From assembly GCA_031425525.1 (NCBI GenBank), contig JANPJM010000028.1, positions 1 to 64,000 on the forward strand: a DNA stretch of 64,000 bases, read 5' to 3'. This DNA is from JANNMJ01 sp031425525. Its GTDB lineage: Bacteria; Bacteroidota; Bacteroidia; Cytophagales; Hymenobacteraceae. The translations under genes were made by a program, and so were the position numbers. The notes beneath the pieces were generated by a model. It was not told the origin of the DNA. It saw only the letters and a program-made list of their open reading frames with translations, and did not search any database. Shown piece by piece: positions 1 to 8,247 of this stretch (position 1 is the first letter of the stretch; the number at the start of each line of letters is the position of its first letter).

Positions 1-148
1 GGTTTTCGCGGGCCTCTGGCCCGCCGTTAGCCGGTAAACGATAAACAAAAAACCCCGCGGGGGGGGCGGGGGCTGGAGCCCCGCAAATCGACCACCGGGG
101 GCAGAGCCCCGCGCGAAACCAGCAACGAGAAATCAGCAACGAGAAACC

Positions 149-1474
149 ATGAAAAACCCCCTAATCCTCTTCCTCACAACCCTAGCCCTGCCGGCGCTCG
201 CCCAAACCAACCCCGCCATCACTAGTTTTCTGCGCAACACCACCGGGGTGCGCGGGCGGCATTATGTGCAGGGCAACCCCGCGCCCTTAGCCGATACGGC
301 GCACGCCAACGTGCAGAAAGTGCGCTACTCGACGGGCAACGTGTACATCAACAGCTCGGGGATTCCGACCTACGTCATCGGGCCGTACCTCGACGGTAAT
401 CCGTCGCAGGCGGGCAACCGCAAGTACCTCTTCAAGCTGCCGCTGAACCCGCAGCCCAACGCCGGTACGCCCACCGCCGTGGGGCTCGGCCAAACGGGCG
501 TCCTCATCAACGGCGTGCCGACGTACAACTACGCCGACGCGCGGAGCTACAACAACCAGGGCGTGTGGCACCAGAATGCCATTGCTTTCGAGAATGCCGG
601 GTTCGATTGCGCCAAGGGCCACCCTTCGCCCGGAATGGGGCCGGGCGGGGCCGCCAACGGTTCGTACCATCATCACCAGAATCCGTCGGCGTTCAACATT
701 GCCGCCGTGCCGCTCTCGAACGTTTGCGACATTTACCTCGCCGATGGGCTGTACGTGCCCGATTCTGCGCAGCACGGCCCGCTTATCGGGTTCGCTTTCG
801 ATGGCTACCCGATTTACGGCGGCTATGGCTACGCCAACGCCCAGCAGCCGGGCGCCGTCAAACGGATGGTGCCCGCCTACCGCAAGCGCGCCATCACGGG
901 CCGGGTCAATGGCCCCACGCTGGCCGCCCAGCCGCTCGGCAACTACTACGAAGACTTTGAGTACGTGGCCGGCCTCGGCGACCTCGACGTGCATAACGGC
1001 CGCCAGTGCGTCACGCCGGAGTATCCGCAGGGCACGTACGCCTACTTTGCCACCCTCGACCGGGCGGGTAACTCGGTGTTTCCCTACATCATCGGCGCCA
1101 CGTATTACGGCGTCGTGGAGACGAGTAATTTTCCGGTGATGGGCCCCGGCGGTGGTGCCTCAACGGGCGTCGTCATCAATGAGCCCGTGCAGACCTATTC
1201 GGGCGCGGCCACCGGCCTGGCGCCCGCTCCCGCCTCCGCTCCGAAACTGACGGTGTACCCCAGCCCCGCTCACGAGGTGCTGGTGGTGCAAACCACCGTG
1301 GCCACCCGCGACGCCCAACCCGTCGAACTGCTCGATTTGGCCGGGCGCGTGGTGGCGCGCCAAACCATGTGGCCCGGCTCCACGATGTGCTATTTCGATA
1401 CCCAGGCGCTGCACGCCGGTACGTATCTGGTGCGGGTCGGCGGGGGCGCCCCGGTGCGGGTGGTGGTGGAGTAG
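149..1474 (+). CDS. Secreted YHYH-domain protein with T9SS C-terminal tail
   Basis: 441 aa. The N-terminus is a short signal peptide ending near LPALAQ. The central part resembles the YHYH family: a His-rich GSYHHHQNP segment near residue 175, followed by GFAFDGYPIYG and a later GRQCVTPEYPQGTYAYF block. The last ~75 residues (LTVYPSPAHEVL through GTYLVRVGG) look like a type IX secretion sorting domain, so the protein is probably exported through the outer membrane and attached or released. The biochemical role of YHYH proteins is unclear to me. It converges with the broken gene at 1486-1893. The start is the first ATG before a clean signal peptide. Confidence 0.8.
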   Translation: MKNPLILFLTTLALPALAQTNPAITSFLRNTTGVRGRHYVQGNPAPLADTAHANVQKVRYSTGNVYINSSGIPTYVIGPYLDGNPSQAGNRKYLFKLPLNPQPNAGTPTAVGLGQTGVLINGVPTYNYADARSYNNQGVWHQNAIAFENAGFDCAKGHPSPGMGPGGAANGSYHHHQNPSAFNIAAVPLSNVCDIYLADGLYVPDSAQHGPLIGFAFDGYPIYGGYGYANAQQPGAVKRMVPAYRKRAITGRVNGPTLAAQPLGNYYEDFEYVAGLGDLDVHNGRQCVTPEYPQGTYAYFATLDRAGNSVFPYIIGATYYGVVETSNFPVMGPGGGASTGVVINEPVQTYSGAATGLAPAPASAPKLTVYPSPAHEVLVVQTTVATRDAQPVELLDLAGRVVARQTMWPGSTMCYFDTQALHAGTYLVRVGGGAPVRVVVE

Positions 1475-1485
1475 GAGAGGAGGCG

Positions 1486-1893
1486 TCAGGAGCCACCTCC
1501 CTGGGCACGCACCCGGCTCAACGTTTCGCGCGCAATGGCCAAATACGACGATAAATGTCCGACGCTCACGCGCCGGGCCAGCGCGGGCCGGGCTTCCAGC
1601 AGAATGCGGTAGCGGTCGGTCGGCGAGGGCAGCCGCAGGAGCTGGTTGTGGTGCATCGTCTCGTGCAGCAAGGTGCGCACGACGAGCGCTTCAATGTCGG
1701 CCACTGCCGGGTGCGTGGTGGCGAGCTGTTACAGCGCCGTGTTCTCGAAGGCCAGCAGCGTGGCGGGTAGGGCTCCCAAGACAGCTTTTGCCCTTGCTTG
1801 GCCTTGCCCATGGCCCCGTGGAAGAAAGACGAGCCCAAAACTCAGCAGCAGCGTGGCGACGGGTGTCAGAGAAAAAAGCCGAAGGTTTTTCAT
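1486..1893 (-). pseudogene. Small secreted HExxH-containing protein, interrupted by an in-frame stop
   Basis: Reading from ATG at 1893, the frame gives a signal peptide (MKNLRLFSLTPVATLLLSFG) and continues to ENTAL, then meets TAA at 1729-1731. The same frame stays open after the stop (QLATTHPAV, then LLHETMHHNQ) to 1486. The HETMH segment matches the zinc-metallopeptidase HExxH pattern. A single base change such as TAC or CAA to TAA would explain the break, giving an intact protein of about 135 aa. I cannot tell a true nonsense mutation from a sequencing error. I do not recognise the family. Confidence 0.6.
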
Positions 1894-2037
1894 ACCCGCA
1901 AAGCTCCCGGCGCGGGGCAGTGCCGACGTGTGATTGAAATCACAAAATGCCGCCGGGTAGCTCGTTGCGCGCCGGCGCACGGTGGTAACGGCGCGCCGGG
2001 CTTGGTGCGCGGGTGTACTGTGGCAGGGGCCTAAACG

Positions 2038-2081
2038 CCACATCGCCCCCGGCCTGACCGGCCGGGGGCGATGTGGTTTTT
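2038..2081. terminator. Strong hairpin terminator
   Basis: A perfect 17-bp stem (2038-2054 pairing with 2060-2076) with a 5-nt loop is followed by five T on the plus strand. No plus-strand gene ends just upstream; the leftward gene at 2131-2511 ends 49 bases to the right and may use the hairpin on the minus strand. Confidence 0.75.
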
Positions 2082-2130
2082 GATGCAGATGCCCAGTCGC
2101 TGAAAACAGCCGGCGGCTTCGCTACTTAAT

Positions 2131-2511
2131 TTAATCCAACAGTTCCGAAGCCGAACGCGTCACGTCCCGCGCGATGGCGAGGTTGGTGTCGCGCGAATTG
2201 ACCACGAGGTAAATGAATTTCTTGCCGCCGTCCACGATCTTGATGAGATGTGATTGCGTAGTCAGCGAAATAAGAATATCATCAATGGCCTCGTTCTTCA
2301 ACTTCAGCGCCGACATCGCTTTCAGCTTTTGCTTCACCACTTCGGCATTGTAGGCTGCGGCCGTTTCGGGGTTGAGGGTGGACGAATTGGAATGGCTCGC
2401 GAGCGCCATGCCGGAATTGGTATCCACGATTGCTACCGCCACGAGTGTGGGGAGATCGGACAGGATTTGGTGTACCACCATACCTGCGGCGTTGTCCTGG
2501 CTGTATGCCAT
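2131..2511 (-). CDS. Small soluble protein, possibly roadblock/LC7-like
   Basis: 126 aa, no signal peptide or membrane segment. The pattern of a VAVAIVDTNSGMALAS strand pair, a helical middle rich in K and A, then ILISLTTQSHLIKIV and KFIYLVV strands is like the roadblock/LC7 fold, whose members often modulate small GTPases in bacteria. The match is by eye and weak; no GTPase lies beside it. The 140 bases upstream (2512-2651) hold no gene. Confidence 0.55.
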   Translation of the reverse strand: MAYSQDNAAGMVVHQILSDLPTLVAVAIVDTNSGMALASHSNSSTLNPETAAAYNAEVVKQKLKAMSALKLKNEAIDDILISLTTQSHLIKIVDGGKKFIYLVVNSRDTNLAIARDVTRSASELLD

Positions 2512-2651
2512 AATGCAAAAAAAAAGGGCAGAAACGAACGGGTGAAAGAAATTACCTGCGGCGTGCGCTACCCAAGTGCGCGCCCGGTCACTAGAAAAAA
2601 ACGAAAAAAACGGATGCAGTGCGGGTGTTTTCAGCCGATACCCGCCGCGAA

Positions 2652-3125
2652 TTATTGCGCGGGTTGTGCTGGCTGCGCAACGACGGGAACGGCCGCCGAG
2701 GCGTTCTCCATCTGCTGCTCGGTGCGCTGGAAAACCGGCCCGGCTTTATCAGCCTGCTGCTGTTGCTTCACCAAATCGAGGCCGTATGCCGTCAGGCCCA
2801 CCAGCGCGAATCCGGTCATCAGGCCAAACATGCGTAGGCTCGGCAAACGCCAACGGGTGCTTCTGGTCGCCACGGGCACCACGATGGCCGGTTTGCCGGC
2901 CGGCGCCGCCCACGGCAGCGTGTCGCTGGGCGGTAACTCGCCGCTGGCTTGCAGCGCGAGCCACCGTTCACGTGCCAGTTCAGCTTCGTTGGGTTTCGTC
3001 CGCAGGTACTCCGTAACGGCCAACATCGATTCGGGCGCTAAATCGCCTATTAGATAAGCTTCCAGATAAACCGGCATCAGCGTGCCGGTTGCGGGGTGGA
3101 AAGGAGAAGCGGTAAGGGCAGCCAT
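2652..3125 (-). CDS. Unrecognised single-pass membrane protein
   Basis: 157 aa. Residues 1-90 are predicted cytoplasmic and include an ...EAYLIGDLAPESMLAVTEYL... stretch that resembles the zinc-finger-free N-terminus of some anti-sigma-like proteins. One hydrophobic segment (MFGLMTGFALVGLTAYGLDL) near residue 100 is followed by a short Q/A/P-rich tail. The topology would suit an anti-sigma or regulatory role but no sigma factor gene is adjacent, so the function is unknown. Confidence 0.6.
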   Translation of the reverse strand: MAALTASPFHPATGTLMPVYLEAYLIGDLAPESMLAVTEYLRTKPNEAELARERWLALQASGELPPSDTLPWAAPAGKPAIVVPVATRSTRWRLPSLRMFGLMTGFALVGLTAYGLDLVKQQQQADKAGPVFQRTEQQMENASAAVPVVAQPAQPAQ

Positions 3126-3537
3126 GACAATCAGAAAAACCTTGGTACGAATGCAGGAGCCAATTATGAGATGAGGCGCCGTAGAGGTTAGTGCGACGCA
3201 TGTACTAGGTATGGAAAAGTTTTGTTTACCTTTTTCGTCTAAAACAGTAAACTAACCCTTGAACTGACAAGAAATGACGGTGAATGGAAATCTTCTACAA
3301 ATAACGTTAAAAGTACCATTGACTATATCGCTTGGAACCCGATTTTAGGCTGCCCGTCTGCCGCCGCCAAGCGCGCTAGGCCCGCGTGTCGGCACGAACT
3401 GGGTGCCCCTCATTTTCATAGCTCAACGGGGGTATAAACCGTCTCTGCGCCCTTCGCCTCGCCCCGCGAACAGCTTCTAAAGCGCGACTTTACAAATTGA
3501 TAATCAGCCGGCGAGACACCCCGCTTCTGCGAATGTG

Positions 3538-3545
3538 TACCTTTG
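3538..3545 (+). promoter_or_regulatory. TAnnTTTG-type -7 element
   Basis: TACCTTTG, the Bacteroidetes primary sigma factor -7 consensus, lies 62 bases before the ATG at 3608. The surrounding gene-free stretch 3126-3607 otherwise shows only AT-richer sequence around 3200-3340 and no ORF that I can support. Confidence 0.5.
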
Positions 3546-3607
3546 TACCCGCACCCCGCTCTTGGGTGCAGTTCCTTGTTTCTCACACCTCCAGCACTCC
3601 TTCTCCG

Positions 3608-3844
3608 ATGGTTACCAGCTACTACAAGCGGCGCGGTTTGTTGATTTCGTGGCTCCGGCTGCCCCTCACGCTCCTGCACATCCGAGGCGAACGCCCCGCC
3701 GATGCGGCCGAAGAAATTCGGTACCTCGAATCGCGGCGGGCCTCTTATAGCAAGAGCCGCCCGATGCAGATTGCCCTTGCCGCCCTGCGCCGCCGCGCCG
3801 CCGAAGTAGGCGGGCCGGGTGGCGGACGGGTGGCGCAAGCGTAG
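3608..3844 (+). CDS. Small basic protein of unknown function
   Basis: 78 aa from ATG 3608. The frame is open further upstream, but this ATG follows the TACCTTTG promoter element and gives a compact protein. It starts MVTSYYKRRGLL, has one moderately hydrophobic stretch, and is rich in Arg and Ala. I do not recognise it. It converges with the glycosylase gene, with stops 15 bases apart. Confidence 0.45.
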   Translation: MVTSYYKRRGLLISWLRLPLTLLHIRGERPADAAEEIRYLESRRASYSKSRPMQIALAALRRRAAEVGGPGGGRVAQA

Positions 3845-3859
3845 GCTTGCAAGGCGTTC

Positions 3860-4495
3860 CTAAGCGCCGACCGGCATATTGTTGAGGCTTTTCCAGAGTA
3901 ACCGGCTGGCCGTCGTGCGGTACGGGCGCCACGCTTCGGCAAGCTCCGTCATGCGGCGCAGCAGCGGCTTGCCGGTTTCGGCGAGGCCATAGTGCTTGCG
4001 CATGGCGTTTTGTACGCCCAAATCAAGCTCCGGGAATACGTCGGGGCGTTCCAGGGCAAACATCAGCAGCATCTGCGCCGTCCAGCGCCCTACCCCTTTG
4101 ATTTGGGTGAGGTGGTCGGTGAGGGCATCGTCGGAGAGACGAGAGAGTACCTCGTATTCCAACTGCCCGGCCTGCTTGAAAGCGGCCACCGCTTGCAGAT
4201 ACCCCGCTTTTTGGCGCGAGACGCCCACGGTGCGCAGGTCGTCGAGGGTAAGCGCCAGTACGCGTTCCGGCGCTGGGTAGTCCTGCGGAAACAAGGCCGT
4301 AAACCGCGCCGAGATGGTGGCCGCCGCCTTCACCGAAAGCTGCTGGCCGATGATGGCATCGAGCAGTTCCAGGTACAAATCTTCGTGCGCCGTAGGCGTA
4401 AGCAGCTCGGCGTAGCCGGCGGCGATGAGGTGCGCCAGCACGGGGTCGGCGGCGGCCAAATGCGTAAGGGCAAGGCGGTTAAGGTGGCTGTTCAC
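3860..4495 (-). CDS. DNA-3-methyladenine glycosylase II family protein (AlkA-like)
   Basis: 211 aa, a typical length for short AlkA/MAG-type enzymes. The helix-hairpin-helix is LTQIKGVGRWTAQM near residue 135, followed by the catalytic aspartate in PELDLGVQ, as in the HhH-GPD superfamily. It should remove alkylated purines from DNA by base excision in the cytoplasm. An IIGQQLSVKAA segment near residue 48 is also characteristic of the family. The gene stands alone between two plus-strand genes. Confidence 0.9.
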   Translation of the reverse strand: MNSHLNRLALTHLAAADPVLAHLIAAGYAELLTPTAHEDLYLELLDAIIGQQLSVKAAATISARFTALFPQDYPAPERVLALTLDDLRTVGVSRQKAGYLQAVAAFKQAGQLEYEVLSRLSDDALTDHLTQIKGVGRWTAQMLLMFALERPDVFPELDLGVQNAMRKHYGLAETGKPLLRRMTELAEAWRPYRTTASRLLWKSLNNMPVGA

Positions 4496-4580
4496 GCAGA
4501 AATTGTGTTGGAAAACAACGGTAAAAATGACTACTTTTACGCTCGGCGCCTTTTTGCATCCTTGGTGCTGACCTCTAGCG

Positions 4581-6230
4581 ATGGCAAAACACTACTTAGC
4601 GGCGTTGTTTGCGGTCGCGGTCCTGGCGCAGTCAGCCCGGGGCCAGGCGCCGACGCCACCTTCTGCAGCCTTTACGTGGGCCACCGCCTACAAGGTAGTA
4701 CCCGGGCCGGGCAATATTACCATTGTTGGTCACGCGGCGGTCGCCGTCGCCGCCAACGGCGAAATGTGGGTTACGGTGCCCGACTCGGTAATTACGCATC
4801 AATCCGGCGGTCTGGCGCGGCAGCGGCTGGAGCGCCGTCGCGCCAATGGCAGTCTGCTCATGCGGCGCTACCTGATGGGGCGCAGCCTGATTCGGGTCGT
4901 GCGGGCGGCACCCCGTGGTCGCTTGTACCTGCTGGGGCACTACGAGCAGTCGCTCACCCTGGATGCCACCACCACCCTAACCACTACCGACGTCAACGCG
5001 CACGCGTTCATTGCGTGCCTCGACTCGGCCGGTATCGTGGTGTATGCCCGCGACCTGACGGCGGCCACCGGCCAACCCTTTGCCGCCGCGCAGACGCTGC
5101 TGCCAGCACCCAACGATCACCTATACTTGAGCGTTGACGGGTACTTCGGCCAGCCGAATACGCAGATCCACGAGCTTGATGCGCAGGGTGCCGTGGTGCG
5201 TACCATCAACCAAACCGGCGGGATGTCGGCGACGGGGCTGGACCTCGATTCGCAGGGCGTGCTGTTCGTAACGGGCACCTGTGTGCGCCCGACGGGCGGC
5301 AGCTTCAACGGCACGTTCATCGTCCCCGGCGTTAGCGGCAATGGCTACAACCAGTACGTGGCGTGCTACGAACCCGCTGGTACGCTGCGCTGGGTGCGGT
5401 TTATGGGCGATTTTACGTGCGCCGTACCGCTGGTGCGCCACGACGGGGCCGGCGGCGTTTACTGGCTGACTTCGTTGGTGGGACCGGCTACGTTTGGGGG
5501 CGTAAGTATTGCCGGTCCAACGGGCGGCGGCAACGAAGAATTTCTACTAGCCCGCCTCAATGCCGCCGGCACGACCTTGTGGGCACACGATGTGGTCACG
5601 CCCCAACAAGCTGACGCCGGCATGGGCTACGGGCAGGCCCTTGATACCGACGCGGCCGGTAATGTGTACCTGGTGGGGCAAACGCGGGGCACAATTCAGT
5701 GGGCGCCCGGCGTCCAGACCACCGCCAGCGCCTTCCGCGACCTGCTGGTGCAGCGCGTATCGCCGGCCGGCGTGGTGGAGTGGGCGCGGACTGCTACCAG
5801 TACGCTGGGTTTCATCTTCGGCAATACGGTGGCGGTGGCGCCCGATGGGTCGGTATTCGTCACCGGCACTGGCACTGGCGTGATGGATCTCGACGGGCTG
5901 GCACTGCCAACGGTTAGTCGCAATCACCATTTCGTGGCGCGCCTGACTCCGACTGCTATGCCCACTGCGACGGCCGAGGCCGCACCGGCCGGGGGCTGGC
6001 ACCTCTTGCCGAACCCGGCGACGGCCCGCGTCACTATGGAGGCGCCAACCGGTAGCGGTCGCGTTACGGCCGCGCTGTTCGATGCGCTGGGGCGGCGCGT
6101 GGCGCGCACCGAGGCCGAGGCGGCAACCGGTGCGCTCACGTTCGACGTGGGCGCCTTGCCGGCGGGGGTGTACGTAGTGCGGGCGACGAGCGCGGCCGGT
6201 TCGTGGGCGGGGAAGCTGGTGAAGGAGTAG
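4581..6230 (+). CDS. Secreted beta-propeller-like protein with T9SS sorting domain
   Basis: 549 aa. The signal peptide ends near QSARGQA. The body contains repeated strands of the type LDSQGVLFVTGTC, DAAGNVYLVGQTRG and APDGSVFVTGTGTG, as in SBBP/NHL-like beta-propeller repeats. The last ~75 residues (LLPNPATARVTMEAP to GVYVVRATSAAG) form a type A T9SS sorting domain. It is probably an extracellular or surface protein; no catalytic motif was seen. Confidence 0.8.
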   Translation: MAKHYLAALFAVAVLAQSARGQAPTPPSAAFTWATAYKVVPGPGNITIVGHAAVAVAANGEMWVTVPDSVITHQSGGLARQRLERRRANGSLLMRRYLMGRSLIRVVRAAPRGRLYLLGHYEQSLTLDATTTLTTTDVNAHAFIACLDSAGIVVYARDLTAATGQPFAAAQTLLPAPNDHLYLSVDGYFGQPNTQIHELDAQGAVVRTINQTGGMSATGLDLDSQGVLFVTGTCVRPTGGSFNGTFIVPGVSGNGYNQYVACYEPAGTLRWVRFMGDFTCAVPLVRHDGAGGVYWLTSLVGPATFGGVSIAGPTGGGNEEFLLARLNAAGTTLWAHDVVTPQQADAGMGYGQALDTDAAGNVYLVGQTRGTIQWAPGVQTTASAFRDLLVQRVSPAGVVEWARTATSTLGFIFGNTVAVAPDGSVFVTGTGTGVMDLDGLALPTVSRNHHFVARLTPTAMPTATAEAAPAGGWHLLPNPATARVTMEAPTGSGRVTAALFDALGRRVARTEAEAATGALTFDVGALPAGVYVVRATSAAGSWAGKLVKE

Positions 6231-6244
6231 CCGCGCGGCGCGCC

Positions 6245-6856
6245 CTACGAGAGCAGCGCCCGCAATTCGCGCAAATCCAGGGCAAAGCCGGGCAGCACGG
6301 GTTCGCCCGACAGGTCGTGATCGAAGCCGATTTCGGTCTCATAATCGGAACGGCCTTCGCGGTAGATGTACACGGTTTCGGTTTCGGGTACGAGCAGCCA
6401 ACCCAAACGAACCCCGTTGGTACGCCACACCTCCATCTTCGCCTGCAATACTTTAATCGAATCGCTCGGCGATTTGAGTTCGACGATGAACTCCGGGCAA
6501 ACCGGTGCAAACCCTTTGCGTTGCGCAAATGCCAGCGCTTCCCAGCGTGCCGTGGCAATCCAGGAGGTGTCGGGCGAAAGCATGGAGTTGTCAGGTAGCG
6601 TAAAGCCAGTACTGGAACTGAACACGCTCCCTAGCTTAAACTGCTTGTTCCAGATGCCTAACTGGATAGTAACTTCAGAATCGAGCTTCCCGCTCTCGCT
6701 ACCGGTAGGGGCCATCAATAAAATTTCGTAATCGGCCGTGCGCTCGATACGTAGGTCGCGGTTGAGTTGGCAGAATTCAAATAATTCGGCATCCGTCATC
6801 CGCTCGAAGACCGGACCACGGAGGGCGAAAATCTCATTGGCGAAGGACGGACGCAT
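6245..6856 (-). CDS. Uma2 family (DUF820) endonuclease-fold protein
   Basis: 203 aa, the usual length. The PD-(D/E)XK-type core is visible: LSPDTSWI near residue 94 supplies the Asp and CPEFIVELKSPSD near residue 120 supplies the E-x-K pair. DYEILLMAPTG and GWLLVPETETVYIY are also family hallmarks. Uma2 proteins are common in many copies in cyanobacteria and Bacteroidetes; their cellular role is not well established. Stop codons of this gene and the secreted protein before it converge 14 bases apart. Confidence 0.85.
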   Translation of the reverse strand: MRPSFANEIFALRGPVFERMTDAELFEFCQLNRDLRIERTADYEILLMAPTGSESGKLDSEVTIQLGIWNKQFKLGSVFSSSTGFTLPDNSMLSPDTSWIATARWEALAFAQRKGFAPVCPEFIVELKSPSDSIKVLQAKMEVWRTNGVRLGWLLVPETETVYIYREGRSDYETEIGFDHDLSGEPVLPGFALDLRELRALLS

Positions 6857-6980
6857 TTGGCTGGATGGTATGTGGTGGAAAGTGATGAATAGCTACTCAG
6901 ATGCCTAAAAGTACACCGCCCGCCGGGAAGCAAGTTCCAGGCGGGCGGTGGAGGTGGTCGAAATCGGCGTGTGCCCCGCG

Positions 6981-7931
6981 TTACGCTTGCGGAGCGGGCT
7001 TGGCACTTGCTGCTTTCGGAGCAGCCGGTTTGGCGCTCGCCGGTTTGGGCGCGGCCTTCGCTTTGCCGCCAGTTTTTGAGGGGTCTTGGCCTTGATGGCC
7101 GTCTTCGGCGGGCGGCACGTCTTCGAGCCGTTTGCGGGTTTGCGCGGCCAGCATCGAATCGGGCATAATGGACGCCAGGAACGGCTGCATTTTCGCTTGC
7201 GGGCCGCTCATGACGCGCGCCGTGCCGGCCATCAGGCCGTCGTAGCCATCGCGCGCGACGTCGGCGGCAGCGCGGAGGCCGCCTTTGGCGCGGCCTTCCT
7301 GCACTTCCCTGGTGTGTTCCATGTCGGCGACGGCGAAGAAATTGGTTTCCGTGGCGGGCGGGCACAAGAGCGTCATCGTCACGCCGGTACCTTCCAGCTC
7401 ATTCTGCACGGCTTCCGTGAACGAATTGACGAACGCCTTCGATGCGCCGTACACCGACAGCAGCGGGTTCGGCACGAAGCCCGCTACCGAGCCAAGCTGC
7501 AAAATGCGCCCCTCGCCACGTTGGAGCATCGCGGGCAGCACGGCCTTCGTGAGGCTCAGCAAGGCGCCGATGTTGAGATTGACCATCGCGAGTTCCTTTT
7601 CGAGGTCGGTTTCGGCAAATTTGCCGTGTTGCCCAAACCCAGCATCGTTCACGAGTACATCGATTTGGCGGCCCCGCACCTGCTGCGTGAGGTAGCGCAC
7701 GCCCTCCGGGTGGCTCAGATCGATGGCGTAAAAATCGAGATTGACGCCGCCGAACTCCTCACGCAGGCGCGATTCGGCTTCCTGAATCTGGTCGGTGGGC
7801 AGCGCCACCAGCAACAGGCGGTAGCCGTCGCGGGCAAACCGGCGCGCCAGCTCGAAGCCGATGCCCGAAGAAGCCCCGGTGATGAGGGCGGTTTTGGAAG
7901 AATTGTCGGTGGCTGAGGGTTGGGTAGCCAT
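6981..7931 (-). CDS. SDR family NAD(P)-dependent oxidoreductase with Ala/Lys/Pro tail
   Basis: 316 aa. Residues ~15-265 are a classical short-chain dehydrogenase: cofactor motif TGASSGIG, NDAG in the middle, and the active-site pair in SVYGASKAF. After residue ~275 comes a low-complexity tail rich in A, K and P (KPASAKPAAPKAAS), about 40 residues, which is not part of the enzyme fold and may bind nucleic acid or polymer, by inference only. The substrate is not predictable. The gene is monocistronic. Confidence 0.85.
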   Translation of the reverse strand: MATQPSATDNSSKTALITGASSGIGFELARRFARDGYRLLLVALPTDQIQEAESRLREEFGGVNLDFYAIDLSHPEGVRYLTQQVRGRQIDVLVNDAGFGQHGKFAETDLEKELAMVNLNIGALLSLTKAVLPAMLQRGEGRILQLGSVAGFVPNPLLSVYGASKAFVNSFTEAVQNELEGTGVTMTLLCPPATETNFFAVADMEHTREVQEGRAKGGLRAAADVARDGYDGLMAGTARVMSGPQAKMQPFLASIMPDSMLAAQTRKRLEDVPPAEDGHQGQDPSKTGGKAKAAPKPASAKPAAPKAASAKPAPQA

Positions 7932-8040
7932 GGCGATGAGAGGGGGAAACCGGTGAAGGGAAAAACTGCCCCGGCCTACTGCGAAACCGGCGGTTGGGTT
8001 ACACGCTGACGGGGTGCGCCACGCGCTACGTCAGACGAGC

Positions 8041-8145
8041 CGTATCCGGCACCGTCGCGGTGCCGGTGGGTTGGCGCAGACCGGCAGCGGGACGGTGCCG
8101 GATACGTAGAGCGGCGTCGCCGGCACCGTCGCGGTGCCGGATACG
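8041..8145. repeat. Intergenic palindromic repeats (REP-like)
   Basis: A 26-base palindromic unit at 8041-8066 (GTATCCGGCACCG followed by its complement) recurs inverted at 8120-8145, with a half unit at 8090-8105. All lie between the divergent SDR and lepA genes, upstream of the lepA promoter. Confidence 0.65.
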
Positions 8146-8183
8146 TGAGGTGAACCGATAGAACTTGCCGCCCGCCTACTTTG

Positions 8184-8191
8184 TACCTTTG
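8184..8191 (+). promoter_or_regulatory. lepA promoter, TAnnTTTG type
   Basis: TACCTTTG at 8184-8191 with a TTG at 8165-8167, i.e. the spacing usual for Bacteroidetes -33/-7 promoters, 57 bases before the lepA start. Confidence 0.6.
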
Positions 8192-8247
8192 TACCGGCCC
8201 CGCCGGGGTCATTTTTACCGCGCCGCCTACGGCGCATAGTCCGCTAA

